A stretch of DNA of 14,295 bases. Source: CAZRZN01 sp964604565. GTDB lineage: Bacteria > Pseudomonadota > Alphaproteobacteria > Rhodobacterales > Rhodobacteraceae. Each line of letters starts with the position of its first letter. Within the stretch, counting starts at the first letter, position 1. This document shows, one piece after another, positions 13,455 to 14,295 of this stretch. Under the pieces are notes generated by a model. That model saw only the letters and a list, made by a program, of their open reading frames with translations, had not been told where the DNA came from and ran no database searches. A program made the translations under genes and the position numbers. The stretch spans positions 1 to 14,295 of the forward strand of contig CAZRZN010000096.1 of the NCBI GenBank assembly GCA_964604565.1, read 5' to 3'.

Positions 13455-14006
13455 ATGAAATTCAAATGTACCCTTGCGGCACTCGGCGCCCTAGTCATGA
13501 TTTCCCTACCCGCGACGGGCATGACCCAGGACCGTGTCGCCGACCTGATGCAGCAATTGCAGCAGGCAGAGAGCGAAACCGCTGCGCAGCGGTTGGAGAA
13601 TCAGATCATCACCGAATGGTCCAAGACCGGCTCCGCCAGCATGGATCTCCTGCTCAAACGGGGCAGGGACGCCATGGCGGTCAAGGATACCGATGTCGCC
13701 ATCGAACATTTTCGGGCCTTGACCGATCATGCGCCGGATTTCGCCGAAGGGTGGCACGGTCTGGCGCTGGCCTATTTCGAGGCGGAACGCCTTGGCCCCG
13801 CCATGGATGCGCTTGAACATGTGCTCGCGCTCAATCCGGAACATTTCGGGGCACTGCGCGGTGTCGGCGCGATCAGCGAACAGGTGGGCAAGCGGGCTCT
13901 TGCGTATCGGGCCTATGAGCGGGTACTTGATCTGCGACCGCATGATCCCGACGTCGAGCAGGCGATGCAGCGGTTGGAGCGTGAGGCCGTCGGCACCACG
14001 CTGTAG
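13455..14006 (+). CDS. Exported tetratricopeptide-repeat protein
   Basis: A 183-residue protein with a signal peptide (KCTLAALGALVMISLPATG, cleavage near residue 22-24) and TPR-like repeats. At about 63-130 a repeat pair reads LLLKRGRDAMAVKDTDVAIEHFRALTDHAPDFAEGWHGLALAYFEAERLG. It continues through AMDALEHVLALNPEHFGALRGVGAISEQVGKRALAYRAYERVLDLRPHDPDVEQAMQRL at about 116-174, giving roughly three repeats plus a capping helix. Such periplasmic TPR proteins act as scaffolds; no partner can be named here. The ATG at 13455 is preceded by GAGGACGG; ATG 13440 is an alternative that would add five residues. Longer readings to 13191 would run through the divergent SCP2 gene and are rejected. The helicase gene follows 54 bases later on the same strand, so co-transcription is possible. 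Confidence 0.87.
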   Translation: MKFKCTLAALGALVMISLPATGMTQDRVADLMQQLQQAESETAAQRLENQIITEWSKTGSASMDLLLKRGRDAMAVKDTDVAIEHFRALTDHAPDFAEGWHGLALAYFEAERLGPAMDALEHVLALNPEHFGALRGVGAISEQVGKRALAYRAYERVLDLRPHDPDVEQAMQRLEREAVGTTL

Positions 14007-14017
14007 ACAGATGACAG

Positions 14018-14042
14018 GGCGATGCGCCGCAAGGCCGTCGCC
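14018..14042 (+). other. Structured hairpin between TPR and helicase genes
   Basis: GGCGA (14018-14022) pairs with TCGCC (14038-14042). Inside, GCC (14026-14028) pairs with GGC (14033-14035) around GCAA, a GNRA-type tetraloop, leaving a small internal loop. It lies just before the helicase ribosome-binding site and has no T-tract. It may be an intercistronic structure or chance. Confidence 0.3.
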
Positions 14043-14060
14043 TGAAGGATAGGCGGCCCA

Positions 14061-14295
14061 ATGGCCCAGAGACCCCGGATCGCGGCTGTTCTTGGCCCGA
14101 CCAACACAGGCAAGACCCACTACGCGATTGATCGTATGCTGGGCTATCGGACCGGGGTGATCGGCCTGCCGCTGCGCCTTTTGGCGCGAGAGGTCTTCGA
14201 CAAGCTGGTGGCGGTCCGCGGACCCTCGGTGGTGGCACTGGTCACCGGCGAGGAGCGCATCGTGCCGCCGCGCGCGCAATACTGGGTCTGCACGG
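14061..14295 (+). CDS. SUV3-like DExH/D RNA helicase, N-terminal fragment (runs off window)
   Basis: Seventy-eight residues are visible and the frame is open to the end of the window. The start MAQRPRIAAVLGPTNTGKTHYAI carries a Walker A motif GPTNTGKT (12-19). It is followed by LPLRLLAREVFDKL (motif Ia-like) and VTGEER. This order and wording are typical of SUV3-type helicases of alphaproteobacteria, relatives of the mitochondrial degradosome helicase that unwind structured RNA with ATP. The ATG at 14061 follows GAAGGAT at a suitable distance and matches the family's short N-terminus. Full-length members run to about 900 residues or more, so most of the gene is outside. The DEAD-like motif II and the C-terminal domain cannot be seen. 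Confidence 0.88.
   Translation, partial: MAQRPRIAAVLGPTNTGKTHYAIDRMLGYRTGVIGLPLRLLAREVFDKLVAVRGPSVVALVTGEERIVPPRAQYWVCT

Noticed and set aside
1..14295. CRISPR arrays, tRNAs, insertion sequences, prophage or attachment sites
   Set aside because: No spaced repeats, cloverleaf, transposase or integrase reading frame, or terminal inverted repeats were found by eye.

Overview
This GC-rich window carries fifteen recognisable protein genes, two of them cut by the window edges. It looks like a chromosomal segment of a marine alphaproteobacterium of the Rhodobacterales (Roseobacter group). The pointers are the betB-betA choline pair, a YdcH/DUF465 protein, a ligase-associated exonuclease/ligase pair, a SUV3-like helicase, and sites resembling CtrA (TTAA-N7-TTAA) and FnrL boxes. 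The lineage is inferred from gene content and codon use, not from a marker gene. I saw no insertion sequence, tRNA, rRNA, CRISPR array or prophage signature, and the region reads as core chromosome.

Layout. 1-2337 (+): end of betB, then betA, the two-step oxidation of choline to glycine betaine. 2421-3095 (+): a secreted thermonuclease-like protein whose start codon lies inside a perfect CtrA-type box. 3317-3556 (+): a small YdcH/DUF465 protein followed by the only classical Rho-independent terminator of the window. 3603-4118 (-): an exported glutathione peroxidase. 4395-4664 (+): a YbiI-like C4 zinc-finger protein of the DksA/TraR family. 4737-6557 (-): oligoendopeptidase F. 6702-7535 (+): a stand-alone EAL phosphodiesterase. 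7576-8442 (-): an outer-membrane beta-barrel candidate. 8536-11141 (-): exonuclease and ATP-dependent ligase in one translationally coupled pair. 11281-12051 (+): an HpcH/HpaI aldolase. 12114-13366 (-): an SCP2-domain protein coupled to a monoacylglycerol-lipase-like hydrolase. 13455-14006 (+): an exported TPR protein. 14061-14295 (+): start of a SUV3-like helicase.

Working together. There is no single large operon. The real functional units are betB-betA (osmoprotectant synthesis and choline catabolism), exo-lig (DNA damage repair, two members of a normally four-gene set), and SCP2-hydrolase (probably lipid handling). The nuclease and the EAL protein both have CtrA-like sites at their 5' ends, which hints at membership of the CtrA regulon.

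The most unusual structural signal is a recurring arrangement in which a stop codon sits in the loop of an RNA hairpin. In betB the loop is exactly the TGA stop, on an 8-bp perfect stem. In the aldolase gene the loop is TAA plus one base, again on an 8-bp perfect stem. Weaker versions occur at the ligase, peroxidase and betA stops. I do not know of a named element of this kind, and it is the best candidate here for something undescribed.
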